Below are positions 1 to 8,547 of a stretch of DNA of 64,000 bases, in pieces. A model generated the notes under the pieces. That model did no database searches. It was given only the letters and a program-made list of their open reading frames with translations, and was not told the DNA's origin. This DNA is from Diplonema japonicum (lineage: Eukaryota; Euglenozoa; Diplonemea; Diplonemida; Diplonemidae): NCBI GenBank assembly GCA_964019335.1, contig OZ025648.1, positions 496,001 through 560,000 on the forward strand. The letters run 5' to 3'. Each line of letters begins with the position of its first letter. The stretch's first letter is position 1. The translations under genes were made by a program, and so were the position numbers.

Positions 1-115
1 TTTCTTTCCTCTTAAAAAAATTATTCTTCCTCTTTCTCAGTGGTTTCTGCACCCCCCAAAAAAAAGCCGATAAGCGGATAAAACTGAAAGGAGATAAGAG
101 AGAGGGTATCGCTTG

Positions 116-155
<40 letters not shown>

Positions 156-266
156 CCAGAAACCCAAAAGTGTTTTGGGGAGGGAGAGAAGAGAGATCCA
201 GAACGGGGGGAAAGTGAGCATCCGTAACAAAAAACCACTACCACCGCTATATAGACACATTCCTGT

Positions 267-642
267 TCAACTGGAGTAGGCAAAATCACCCCACTTGGTA
301 GAGCACGACTCGATGGCACCCCAGCTTCGACTGCCTACTGCAACAGGAGAAGGCCTACCACGATATTCAAGACATTCTTTTGCAGCAATATCAGTAAAGC
401 AAATTTCGTCGTCGCCCCAAGACCTATCCTCTGGCCCCTCTGGACAAACCGGGACGGCTGCCTCCTGGAAGCGAGTGTCAACCCTGAGGTGCTTTGTGTG
501 CTTTCTCTGTATCCTTGCACACACGGCCTTTTTTTTTTTTTTTTTAATGGCAATTGGTATTACATCCCCCCACACACACCTGCATCAGACTCCTAGCATG
601 ACAGTCAACTTCATCAGACCACTTTCCGCAAGCAATCTCCAT
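267..642 (-). CDS. Small Trp/Cys-repeat protein, two exons
   Basis: Two exons join into a 107-residue protein: exon 1 at 642-580 (21 codons) and exon 2 at 527-267 (86 codons plus TGA). The intron starts GTGTGTG after CAG and ends in an A-run followed by AG. Both exon lengths are exact multiples of three. The start ATG follows an A-rich stretch. The protein has no hydrophobic signal. It repeats a short Trp-acid-Cys pattern: KWSDEVDC, SWGDDEIC, SWGAIESC and KWGDFAYSS. I do not recognise the family. The repeats suggest a small metal- or disulfide-stabilised module, but that is inference. The next gene downstream in the transcription direction is outside the window. Confidence 0.6.
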
Positions 643-748
643 TTTTCTTTTTTTAAAGTTGGGGTTAGTGGCGAAACGTGTGTTGGATTCTGTTTTTTTT
701 TTTTTCCCCCCTCCATGCGATCAGTTCATAACAGTCAGCAAAAAAAAA

Positions 749-750
749 GA

Positions 751-816
<66 letters not shown>
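749..816. repeat. (AAT)n trinucleotide microsatellite
   Basis: About 22 uninterrupted AAT/TAA units lie between a poly-A and a pyrimidine-rich stretch. The open frames across it (poly-Asn, poly-Ile, poly-Tyr) are artefacts. It sits just upstream of the small spliced gene at 267-642. Confidence 0.95.
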
Positions 817-1080
817 CCTCTCTTTTTCTTTCTTCTTTTCTTTGGCATGATGTAAATATGCACACAATTCAATTTTTTTTTACTTAATTCTGTAAAGTTA
901 CATGAGGAAATTTATAAAGAGCCATAAAAATCAGAAATCACTTTACCGTTCACGAGTAAATGTAAAGTGAAGAATAAAGGTAAAGTAAAATCTGATTTTT
1001 ACTCTGAGCAATTTTCGGGCTTTTTCGGTATTCGTCTTCATTTTTTGCATCTGTGGCCGGTCAGGGTTTCAGGGGTCGAG

Positions 1081-1108
1081 GGTTCAAGCCCCGAGGGACC
1101 GTTTTTTT
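1081..1108 (+). promoter_or_regulatory. B-box-like motif followed by a T-run
   Basis: GGTTCAAGCC at 1081-1090 matches the Pol III B box, and a T7 run at 1102-1108 would end a Pol III transcript. A possible A-box match (TGGCCGGTCAGG, about 1053) is too close for a normal tRNA. It faces the minus-strand tRNA-like unit, so the two would transcribe toward each other. Confidence 0.35.
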
Positions 1109-1130
1109 GACCCCGATTTTATCGAAAAAA

Positions 1131-1203
1131 GTTCGGGGTCCAGGATTTGATCTGGCGTCTCCAGGAGACGAGTGCGACGACATGACCACTGAGCTACAGC
1201 ATG
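1131..1203 (-). other. tRNA-like / tRNA-derived Pol III unit
   Basis: On the minus strand TAGCTCAGTGG (1196-1186) matches the A box, and GATCAAATCC (1152-1143) matches the B box. They start exactly 44 nt apart, as tRNA positions 8 and 52 do. Six T residues follow at 1130-1125. The acceptor and D stems do not pair and the T stem is out of register by one base, so I do not call a functional tRNA. It is best read as a tRNA-derived sequence, SINE-like, captured inside the inverted-repeat element. Confidence 0.5.
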
Positions 1204-1816
1204 TTGCGCTTTTACAAACGTCGCCAACCCAAACCAGAGTCAGGTATCTGAGGCAAAAAACAGTCAAGCATCCGAGGCAAAGAGGCATAAACACACTTCA
1301 CCACGTTTCCGGGCCACCAAGCATCACACCTGAGGCTGGCAAATGCCGAAAATTACACTGGCCATGCATACAGGCGTTCTTTTGCACAATACCTTGTTGA
1401 TGAAGGAACCTGCTATCTTGGCTGGAAGTCAGACCTGATCAAGCCCCCGCGCAAAACCAGCAGTTTCTGAAGAGCGATGATCAAGCGCCGACACAAATTA
1501 GACAAAACCTACAGAATTCTGTCAATTTGACATCGCCTTCTCAGACAATCAGGCTTAGTTTTGACATCAGTGTGAACATTTCGCAGAAGTGAACATAAAG
1601 GGTTCACAGTGTCCGAAATTTCCTCATTTAACTTTACAAAAATTAAGTAAAATATCATACTAAATAAAAATCAGCCAGATTTTTACTCGGAATCTTTTTT
1701 TTTTTTTCACTCGTTTTTTTTTTGAATTTTCACTCGCTTCGCTCGTGAAATTCAACTACTCGTGAAAAAAAAAAAAAAAATTCCTCGTAAAAATCAGGTA
1801 ATCTGATTTTTATTTT

Positions 1817-2581
1817 TTATATCTTCCGTTTTTTGTCCAACAGATGGAGATATGTCATAGTAGTGCCCAGTACAGAGTCCGTCCACTGGCTTCTACTCGA
1901 AGGGAGGCGGAAGCAAGGCTCAGGCGGCGGCGTCGGTTTCCACGCTTTCCTGCACAGCTCTAACTTGTCTATCTGCCTCTTGCGGGCCTTCGTGAACTCT
2001 ACGACGCGAGAAGGTATCCTCTCCTCCCGCGCCCAGTTCCTCCTGATGATTTTTTGAATCTCAGCGATAAGCCGGTAACCTAGATGGAAAGGCAGGCTGA
2101 GGTAAATGATGGATTTGTTAAACCGTAAGTGTTCGGAAAGGGTTACAGCACCTTCAAATGTCAAATGACAATCCTGAAGGACAAGCTCTTGAAGGGCAGT
2201 GTTGTACTGTAGAGCACGTCCTAGCTCACCGACTCCTATGTCGCCAAAGGGATTGCCTGCGAAGGAGAGGACACAAAGGGCAGCGTTGCTTCGCAAAGAA
2301 GCTGCTATAGACCGGATACTGAGGTCAGTAAGATGGTTTTTGCTCAGGTTCAGGTATTTTAGGTACCGGTTCCTCAGCAGCATTGCGGCCAGAGCGTCAC
2401 CTGCAACATCTGTAATGTTGTTCCCGCTGAGGTCTATATCAGTGACGCACTGGTTAACCGCCAAGGCATCGCATAAGCAAACTGTCACTTCGTCTCCCAC
2501 ACCACAGCTTTTCAGATTGATGTAGGCGGCTTTGAGATCTACTAGTTTGGGGGCTTTTTCTTCGTTCTGTCTATTTGACAT
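1817..2581 (-). CDS. Leucine-rich-repeat protein (RNase-inhibitor type)
   Basis: A single-exon 254-residue protein. Residues about 15-165 form LRR units of the ribonuclease-inhibitor kind. Examples are VTDIDLSGNNITDVAGDALA, LKYLNLSKNHLTDLSIRSIA and ALCVLSFAGNPFGDIGVGEL, each about 28 residues with the LxLxxN core. The C-terminal third is basic (ARKRQIDKLE) and then Pro-rich, without repeats. No signal peptide or membrane segment is seen, so a cytoplasmic or cytoskeletal scaffold is likely. Many such short LRR proteins in protists are flagellar or adaptor proteins, but nothing here fixes the role. The start ATG at 2581 follows an A-rich leader. Confidence 0.85.
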   Translation of the reverse strand: MSNRQNEEKAPKLVDLKAAYINLKSCGVGDEVTVCLCDALAVNQCVTDIDLSGNNITDVAGDALAAMLLRNRYLKYLNLSKNHLTDLSIRSIAASLRSNAALCVLSFAGNPFGDIGVGELGRALQYNTALQELVLQDCHLTFEGAVTLSEHLRFNKSIIYLSLPFHLGYRLIAEIQKIIRRNWAREERIPSRVVEFTKARKRQIDKLELCRKAWKPTPPPEPCFRLPSSRSQWTDSVLGTTMTYLHLLDKKRKI

Positions 2582-2746
2582 TTAATTTTTGGGAAGGGAA
2601 TCTGGGCTTTGCCCTATTTTTTTTTTTTTTTTTTTTTTGGGTGCAATAAAAAAATCTTTTTTTTGGGAGGTATAAAAAAAAAAAAGAAAAAAGAAAAAAA
2701 AAACCAGCGCCAGAGCAAACTACTTTTTCAAACTGAAGTGTTTTCT

Positions 2747-2777
<31 letters not shown>

Positions 2778-2863
2778 CAATGACAAAACCATGGCCATCG
2801 CCAACAACGAAGAAGAAACAATCAAAAAAAAAAAAAAAAAAAGGAGATGTTTAAGGGCGAATC

Positions 2864-2940
2864 CCACTTGAGGACCACCCTTAGTGGTCTATCTTTTGAT
2901 GCTACCTTTTTGGCCTCGCTTTCGTTCCGGCTGGCGGATG
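2864..2940. repeat. Diverged dispersed repeat, copy 1
   Basis: AGGACCACCCTTAGTGGTC, then TATCTTTTGAT, recurs with few changes at 36286-36320 (AGGACCACCCTTAGGGGTC, then CATCTCTTGAT). Weaker similarity continues for about 50 bp. The core is partly palindromic (GACCAC...GTGGTC) and could form a hairpin. Here it lies just 3' of the 109-residue gene. Confidence 0.4.
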
Positions 2941-3270
2941 CTAGCGTCTTTCTCGGACGGTTGATGCGGTCCTTCTCCTATGGTCATGAGGGACTTCGCT
3001 CTTGTTCATCTTCTCGACCAGCTTCTTGATCCCCGCCGTCACCTTCGTCGTCGTGTTTCCTTCAACCCATATTGCTTCGACATCCATTTCAACAGCGACC
3101 CCACTCAACAGCGCCCCACGCACACCGCAGTATAGGGTGGGGGTGTTGTCGTTAAACGACACAATGGAGTGGGTTCTAACCTGTGTTATTTTGCCGAAGC
3201 CAAATGCGATCATGTTACCCCTGTTTCGAAAGGTCTGCCTTATTCTTGTCTCTCGCCGCACCGTCACCAT
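2941..3270 (-). CDS. Hypothetical protein, 109 residues
   Basis: An uninterrupted minus-strand frame with exon-like base composition in an otherwise homopolymer-rich stretch. The middle (residues about 15-90, FGFGKITQVRTHSIVSFNDN onward) looks like alternating beta strands and one helix. The last 20 residues are strongly basic. I do not recognise a family. The 3' end is uncertain: another frame stays open past the stop to about 2890, so a splice or indel near residue 95 could change the C-terminus. Confidence 0.5.
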   Translation of the reverse strand: MVTVRRETRIRQTFRNRGNMIAFGFGKITQVRTHSIVSFNDNTPTLYCGVRGALLSGVAVEMDVEAIWVEGNTTTKVTAGIKKLVEKMNKSEVPHDHRRRTASTVRERR

Positions 3271-4137
3271 GACACAGACTTCCCTGAAATGACTAGCTTA
3301 AGGGGAGGTGTCGTTACGCACCTAGACCCGGCCAAAGGTTTTGCTGCCCCTTTGGAAAAAAAAGAGAGAGAGGCCGTTAGACCTTCTTTTTTTTTTTTTT
3401 TTTCCTTTACGAAGGGAGAAAAAAAAAACAAAAAAAAACAAAAAAAAAACAAAAAAAGGGGGGGAGGGAGAGGAGAAAGAAATGAGAAGTAGGAAAACAA
3501 GGGCACACAAACCTGCGAAGACCGCTCGTCAACACTAAGTAAGTATTTATTAAGGGTTTCCTGACGAGATGCCTCATCTCACTGTTCCTTGAGCCATATA
3601 AGTACCCATTGTTTTGTTGATGTTAAAGCGTAAGTAATAAAAAGGGGGGGGGGGGTATCCAGATACACAAAAGAATAACAAATTCCGTTCATTGACGCGG
3701 AATGGAAACAAAATTATATGAGTGTTAACCCTTAAACGCCCAACTGCTTCTGTAGAAGCAGTTAATAGGTGTAATTGTTCTGTGGTCATCTAGACCAAAG
3801 CCTCGGATCGGTTTTCATAAAAAAAAAGATGGAATGGAAAGATATTGAAAATCTGCGTTAAATGCGCTATTTGTATCCATCTGAAACCTCATAACTTCAT
3901 CCCAGAACGGGGTGCCGAGACACTGGGTGACACCAAAAATGGGCATTTTCCGGATTTTCATGATTTTTTCCCTCTTTTTTTTTTCCCCCGAGTCACTAGG
4001 CCTTATCAAAATCAACATGCCAGCACACAACGGGAGCAGTTCCCATCGACCTGCAATGTTCATATGGGTTAAATCCACCTCTCTACCTCAATCCTCGTTT
4101 CTTTTTTATTTACCAGGACCGCGATGACGATGTAGTT
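3271..4137. other. Intergenic, with a perfect hairpin and a weak ORF
   Basis: Homopolymer-rich spacer. It contains AACTGCTTC-TGTA-GAAGCAGTT at 3742-3763, a perfect 9-bp stem with a four-base loop. A minus-strand frame at about 4061-3815 starts MNIAGRWELLPLC and has some exon-like composition, but I found no convincing splice partners or homology. A C13 run (coding-strand sense) lies at about 3646-3658. Confidence 0.4.
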
Positions 4138-4988
4138 ATGGGCCCGGTTGGGATCCTACGAAACAGGTGGCCCACCTTTCTGGAGAACGGATGGTTTTTT
4201 TGTAGTCGGGGATGCACTCGTTCTTCGTCGCGTCCCAGTGGCCTCCCGCAGGCCGGCTGGTTCAGAGGCTGGCAACGGTCCTGCGAGCAGACGTTGCTGC
4301 AGCGTTCCACGAGCAGCAATCGCAAGCCTTGCAGTCTGCCTGTGTCCTCGCCGCCGTGCACTTCTTCTCCGCGTACATCACCCGTCCATCCACAGTCGCT
4401 GCTCGCCGCGGAGCTCCCCGGGTCGGGTACCGCGTGTCCCTGGACACCGAGTTCTCGCGGTCCCAGGCGCAGTTCGCGTCGCTCTTGCACGCCGCCGCGT
4501 CCGTCGTCACCGTGCACGTTGCGACCGGCTTGCACACGGGCGTCTACCGCCGTGTCCCTCTGGGCAGTCTGCATTCGGCGCCTTCAACCACTTCTCCTGC
4601 ACGAAGATCGCTCACAGGGCTTCGGGTCGCATTTGGTCCCGTCCCACTTGCACAGGAGGTTCGGGTCGTGCAGGCCCTGGTCGATTGTCCCCATCGTCGT
4701 CGGGTTCGGCCCCAGCCCGGGGTATTCGTGGTGTGCTTCGTGGCCACACGGGAAACGGATGGCCTGGTGTGGAAACCAGCACTGGTGTGACGTTTGCAAC
4801 CACCGATCCCAGACGGTGACCAGCATAACGGAGCATGCACTGTGGGCAGTGCGAACCGGTAAAGAACGTATTGAAAAGCAAGCAGTACACAGAGTGAAGT
4901 GAGAAGGCTGGTGCCTGCGGTGACTGTTTGTCGCAATGAGATGGACGGCATCAACAAAGACACAAAATCGGAAAATTTCAAAAATCAA
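4138..4988 (-). pseudogene. Cysteine-rich repeat protein locus with disrupted frame
   Basis: Very GC-rich block. Across three minus-strand frames it encodes a Cys-rich protein with a recurring Trp-Asp/Asn motif close to cysteines: CKWDGTKCDPKPC (about 4640), EKWLKAPNADC (about 4590), CKSDANCAWD (about 4480), CKACDCCSWN (about 4320), RCSNVCSQDRC (about 4280) and HWDATKNEC (about 4220). It ends at a stop near 4140. At least four frame changes are needed to read it through. A GTGAGC donor-like site follows KPC, but no acceptor I tried restores the frame for long. It could be a decayed gene, a gene with very small introns, or a region of sequence errors. The start may be the MKFSDFVSLL signal-like segment near 4981. 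Confidence 0.45.
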
Positions 4989-5572
4989 TTACCCCCCCCC
5001 CCCCCCGCCTGGGCGTCTAAGGGTAAAAGGAGATCAATTGGCGAGATACTCCTTTGTTTTCAACTAAGAACAGCGGCTTATTATGAAAATAAAAGTGTGT
5101 AAGAAGAAAAAAAGATTTTTATGTAAAAAAAAAAAAGAATTGTTTTTTGTTGTTGTTGCACGAGCAGAGGTTTTTTTAAAAAGCTGCGAAAGTTATTTGC
5201 TCGGCACGAGTTGCATATTTGTAACAAACAACCAAACAAACAAAAAAAAAAAATAATCGGCTTATTGCTGTATGTGCAAGCCGTTTTTTTTTTTTTAACC
5301 GTAGGGAGAAACAAACAAACAGCCTCCACTTCTTTTTAGCAATCTCTTCATATCTTTAAACCCTACAGTCCCCCCCCCTCCTTGAACAAGATTTAGATAT
5401 GGGGTAAATAATAATAGCAAGGTCATAAATGAAGGGGGGCAACAAAAAAATTAGTCACCCTCGACGGGGATTCGGGAAGGGGGGGCGGAATGTCAACCTC
5501 ATGCAGTGAAACGGAGAAATAGAAAAATAAAACGAGTGGATAGAACAGAGGGCAGAAAAGTCCTTCACACGA
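4989..5572. other. Intergenic spacer with a dispersed repeat
   Basis: No gene seen. At 5148-5228, TTGTTGTTGCACGAGCAGAG followed by TTGCTCGGCACGAGTTGCAT resembles a block at 56756-56866 (TTGTTGTTCGCAAGAGCA and TTGCTCGGTACAAGTTGCAT) in the same order. This suggests a short dispersed element. The rest is homopolymer and low-complexity DNA. Confidence 0.4.
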
Positions 5573-5832
5573 TTACACAGCAACAGCTTGAAGTTTTGAA
5601 AATCTAAACCGTGTCATTGCGCTCTTCTTGCTAGGGCTGAGGTTTTGCGAAGGGAAAGGGTCTGCACCATGCGTTGAGTCTTCAAACGAGCTTTGCTTAC
5701 ATTCCTTTTTTTTCTTTTCTTTTCTTTTTTTTTTTTCTTCTTCCACCTTCCAAATACCTTTTTTCGCATTTTTGCCCAATTTGCAGGGGAAGCAGGTTGT
5801 TGACTAATCACCTTCGTGTTTCCACAACCCAT
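5573..5832 (-). CDS. Small MGC-type dually acylated protein, two exons
   Basis: Exon 1 at 5832-5758 (25 codons) starts MGCGNTKVISQQ. Exon 2 at 5704-5573 (43 codons plus TAA) runs from ECKQSSFEDSTHG to FSKLQAVAV. The intron is GTATTTGGAAG to an A-run plus AG, 53 nt. Both exons are exact multiples of three, giving 68 residues. The Met-Gly-Cys start is the classical signal for N-myristoylation at Gly2 plus palmitoylation at Cys3, so the protein should sit on the inner face of a membrane. The rest is Ser- and Lys-rich without a fold I recognise. The ATG follows an uninterrupted A-run. Protists often use such leaders on small flagellar or plasma-membrane proteins; the role here is unknown. Confidence 0.6.
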
Positions 5833-5913
5833 TTTTTTTTTTTTTTTTTTTGTTAGCTTTATCTACAAAAAAAAAATTTTTTTTTGAGAAATTTTTGGGG
5901 GAAAAAAAAAAAT

Positions 5914-6351
5914 TCACGAAAACCGAGGATCAGGAGGAAGCTCCATTTTCTCTATTTCTGCAACGGCAGCCTCAGCGGCTAATGTGTATGCTCGATTGAG
6001 ACCACCGGTGCCTAACTTGACCCCGCCATAAACGCGGGTCACTATGACCATCGTTTGCCTTAGATCCGCTTTTTGTAACACTCGTGCCATGGGCTCTCCT
6101 GCAGTGTGTTTGGGTTCACCGTCGTCACTGGCCCTCTCATTGAAGCCGTACCCCCTCCACGCCCAGCATGCATGTGTCAGATCGTCTCGGTTCTTCATCT
6201 CCTTCGCCAGAGCCCTTACCTCTTTTTCGTCCTCCGCCGGGCCGCAGAACCCCTGGAACACACTACCCTTTATGGTAATAGGGACCCCCTCAATCAACTC
6301 CTTTGCCATCATTGAGGCATACCGCCTTCCTATCCACCGAAGGGGGTACAT
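5914..6351 (-). CDS. IMPACT / UPF0029 (YigZ-type) family protein
   Basis: 145 residues, nearly all one Impact N-terminal domain. The family hallmarks are present: KGSVFQGFCGPAEDEKEV near residue 28, THACWAWR near 60, SDDGEPKHTAGEPM near 75, and VTRVYGGVKLGTGGL near 103. Bacterial YigZ and the C-terminal half of eukaryotic IMPACT share this fold; IMPACT binds GCN1 and dampens GCN2 signalling. The RWD domain of animal IMPACT and the extra C-terminal ferredoxin-like domain of YigZ are absent, so this is a stand-alone domain. The start follows a C-run and TTTACAAAG three bases before the ATG, a possible acceptor site. Confidence 0.9.
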   Translation of the reverse strand: MYPLRWIGRRYASMMAKELIEGVPITIKGSVFQGFCGPAEDEKEVRALAKEMKNRDDLTHACWAWRGYGFNERASDDGEPKHTAGEPMARVLQKADLRQTMVIVTRVYGGVKLGTGGLNRAYTLAAEAAVAEIEKMELPPDPRFS

Positions 6352-6625
6352 TCCTTTGTAAAGTGGGGGGGGGGGGGGGGGGGGATGTCTTCAATTAAAA
6401 CAAAAATAAATATAAACAAAATAGATATTTTTAAGAGAAAAAAAAAGTGTAATTTGTTTTTTTTCTTTCTTTCCAGAGGACGCGGGGGGGGGGGGGGGGG
6501 GAGGGATGTTCCATTCAAAGATGTGAATCGTTCCGTTGATATAAAAAAAGTATTTTTTTATTTCTTTTTTTTTGTTATCCCTACCCCCCCCCTTCTCTCC
6601 AGTGTAATTTCTTTTTTTTTTTTTA

Positions 6626-6658
<33 letters not shown>

Positions 6659-6677
6659 AACTTATGTACTCTCCCTC
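6352..6677. other. Homopolymer spacer
   Basis: G-runs (C on the coding strand) at about 6365-6384 and 6486-6501, and long T-runs at about 6610-6657. No gene is seen. Confidence 0.8.
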
Positions 6678-7466
6678 TCACATTACAGCACATTGCGTGC
6701 AGGCACAGCTCGAGCGAACCGCTTCCTTTTCCTTTCTTTTTTTCCCCTCCACATCGTCATTGCCCTCGGGGTTCAGTTTCTGCATTTCTTCCTCGTCTTC
6801 ATCATCGTTGTCTTCAATATTCTTAACCCCGGTTGACTCCGCCGTCTCCTTGTGCACGGTGTAACTAAAATACACGTTGTACGCGAAGGCTACAGTTCGC
6901 ATCACAACAGCCTGTCCGAGAATGTGGTTTGGGAAGAAAACAAATGCAAGGAAGTTTGAAGCGGGCTTGACCATGTAAGAGATGGACTGGGCTTCGAAGA
7001 AGGATTCTTTGAGCTTGGTCACTGCTGCGGCCCAAGTCCCGCCGTTTTTAGAATCCAAGAGAACAAGAGTAACCATCGACCAAGCACGGACAAGTGGAGA
7101 GAAAACAATTTGATTAACACCCGTCTTGACCAATGCCGTAGTGATTGACACGTCAGACCGGTCAAAAATTACATCAATAACAGCTAATCTGATGAATTGC
7201 ACAACACCACAGAAAAACACCCCAGTCCCTGCGAACCTCGCGCTCCTGCCCATATCTATCTTCTCTGGTTCGCAATATCCCTCTGGAGCAGGTGAGGGTG
7301 GCATTGGCCGGCATATCAGCCACTTTCCTTCCAGCTTCTGCGCGCACAAATCCGTCACAAAGCTAAACGCAGCGTTAATCACCACGAACTCCCCCAACAC
7401 CGTCGCCACGTGTTGGAAAGAATCGAAATCTGCGAATTGATTAACATCTTCTTTAGGATGATGCAT
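6678..7466 (-). CDS. Mpv17/PMP22-family membrane protein with CaaX-like end
   Basis: 262 residues. The Mpv17/PMP22 pattern is recognisable but diverged. A membrane-associated FAGTGVFFCGVVQFIRLAVI segment is near residue 80, VNQIVFSPLVRAWSM near 118, and the C-terminal family block NFLAFVFFPNHILGQ followed by VAFAYNVYFSYTVHK near 165-205. Family members are four-helix channels or pores of mitochondrial inner, peroxisomal or other organelle membranes. After the domain come an acidic stretch (DNDDEDEEEM) and a basic linker. The end is CACTQCAVM, where CAVM fits a CaaX prenylation motif. A prenylated tail is not a usual Mpv17 feature. The ATG is ahead of an A-rich leader. Confidence 0.75.
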   Translation of the reverse strand: MHHPKEDVNQFADFDSFQHVATVLGEFVVINAAFSFVTDLCAQKLEGKWLICRPMPPSPAPEGYCEPEKIDMGRSARFAGTGVFFCGVVQFIRLAVIDVIFDRSDVSITTALVKTGVNQIVFSPLVRAWSMVTLVLLDSKNGGTWAAAVTKLKESFFEAQSISYMVKPASNFLAFVFFPNHILGQAVVMRTVAFAYNVYFSYTVHKETAESTGVKNIEDNDDEDEEEMQKLNPEGNDDVEGKKRKEKEAVRSSCACTQCAVM

Positions 7467-7672
7467 TATATTTTTTTTTTCTTCTTTTTTTTACATTCCT
7501 TTTTTTTTTGAGTGGGAGGTGGTCCGATGAAGAAGGGGAATAAAATTGTGTCTTGTATGTGTGGGGGAATGGGGGGGGCTTTAAAAAAAATAAGGGAGAA
7601 TTGGGAGGGGTATTAAATAACAGTGAATTGGTGCATTGTTTTTTTTTTTTTTCTTTTTTAAAATTCTTTTGC

Positions 7673-7716
<44 letters not shown>

Positions 7717-8547
7717 CCTGATAAAAAGGTTTTCTCATTTAAAAAAAAAGAGAAAAAAAGGCTGCCAAACAACTTGTTTTTCCGGTCGTGACACAAAGTC
7801 CGAGGTTTTTCTTCTTTCTTTTTTTTTTTTCTTCCTCCTTCCGAGGGATCGAGGATAGAAAAAAAAAAATATTCACTATAATTTGGGAGTAACCCCCCCC
7901 CCCCCCCCACAGAAAGAACGAAAATCACTTTTTATTGGGGGAAACGTGACACATTTTTTCGGATAATTTACAGTCTCACCCCCCCTCCCTTCCATTTCTT
8001 CCGCTTCCCGACCCTTAAGAGTTTATATTGAGTCAATTGTTATGGGGAGGGGGGGGGGGGGGGGGGTTAAAGGGGAGGGGAAACGGGTTATTACTTCTTT
8101 TTTTTGTAAGTAGACCTTAACGAAACATGTTAGCAAAAAAAAAGAAAAAAAAACACACTTTAAAGCCCCTTGACCGATAAAAAATAAAAAGGGGGGGAAG
8201 AACTGATTAACTGTAAATGTCAACAGTAATGGATATAAAAAAAAAAGAGTCAGTGATTGTTGTTTGTACAAGCCGGTTGAAACCTGCCGAAAAGGTTTAT
8301 CCGACAAGATACCACTATTCTTTTAAAGGTAATAAGTTGTTAAAGCAAACAAAAGAAGAAAAAAAAAAAGGGTGGGGGAAGGGGGTGCATATAGTACAGT
8401 ATTGTGCACACAAACACACAAAAATATCCCCATATTTGTTATGTAATTCGATCTCTCTCTCTCAAAAAAAAAAAAAAAAAGAAAAAGAAAAAAGAAACAA
8501 AAAACAATAGTAACGTAACATAAAGATAAAAATGGACTGGGAAAAAA
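7467..8547. other. Intergenic homopolymer region
   Basis: Long T-, A-, C- and G-runs, for example the A/T tracts at about 7678-7713, C17 at about 7893-7908 and G18 at about 8050-8066. A patch of ordinary composition at about 8217-8340 has no open frame with splice support. No gene is called. Confidence 0.7.

Larger units (their letters stand above)
883..1647. mobile_element. 765-bp TA-flanked terminal-inverted-repeat element
   Basis: The left end (883-913, CTTAATTCTGTAAAGTTACA...) is matched in reverse complement by the right end (about 1616-1647), with roughly 31 bp showing a few mismatches. Both ends are flanked by TA (881-882 and 1648-1649), the target duplication expected of Tc1/mariner-class insertions. 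No transposase is encoded, so it is a non-autonomous element. Its interior holds tRNA-like Pol III promoter sequence on the minus strand and a second B-box-like motif on the plus strand. Short TCAGATTTTTAC-type repeats lie near both ends and continue to about 1810. Confidence 0.65.

Noticed and set aside
1131-1203. A functional tRNA gene
   Set aside because: A and B boxes and spacing fit, but acceptor and D stems do not pair.
4138-4902. Long plus-strand frames (up to 254 residues) over the GC-rich block
   Set aside because: They are antisense shadows. The Cys/Trp repeat pattern is on the minus strand.
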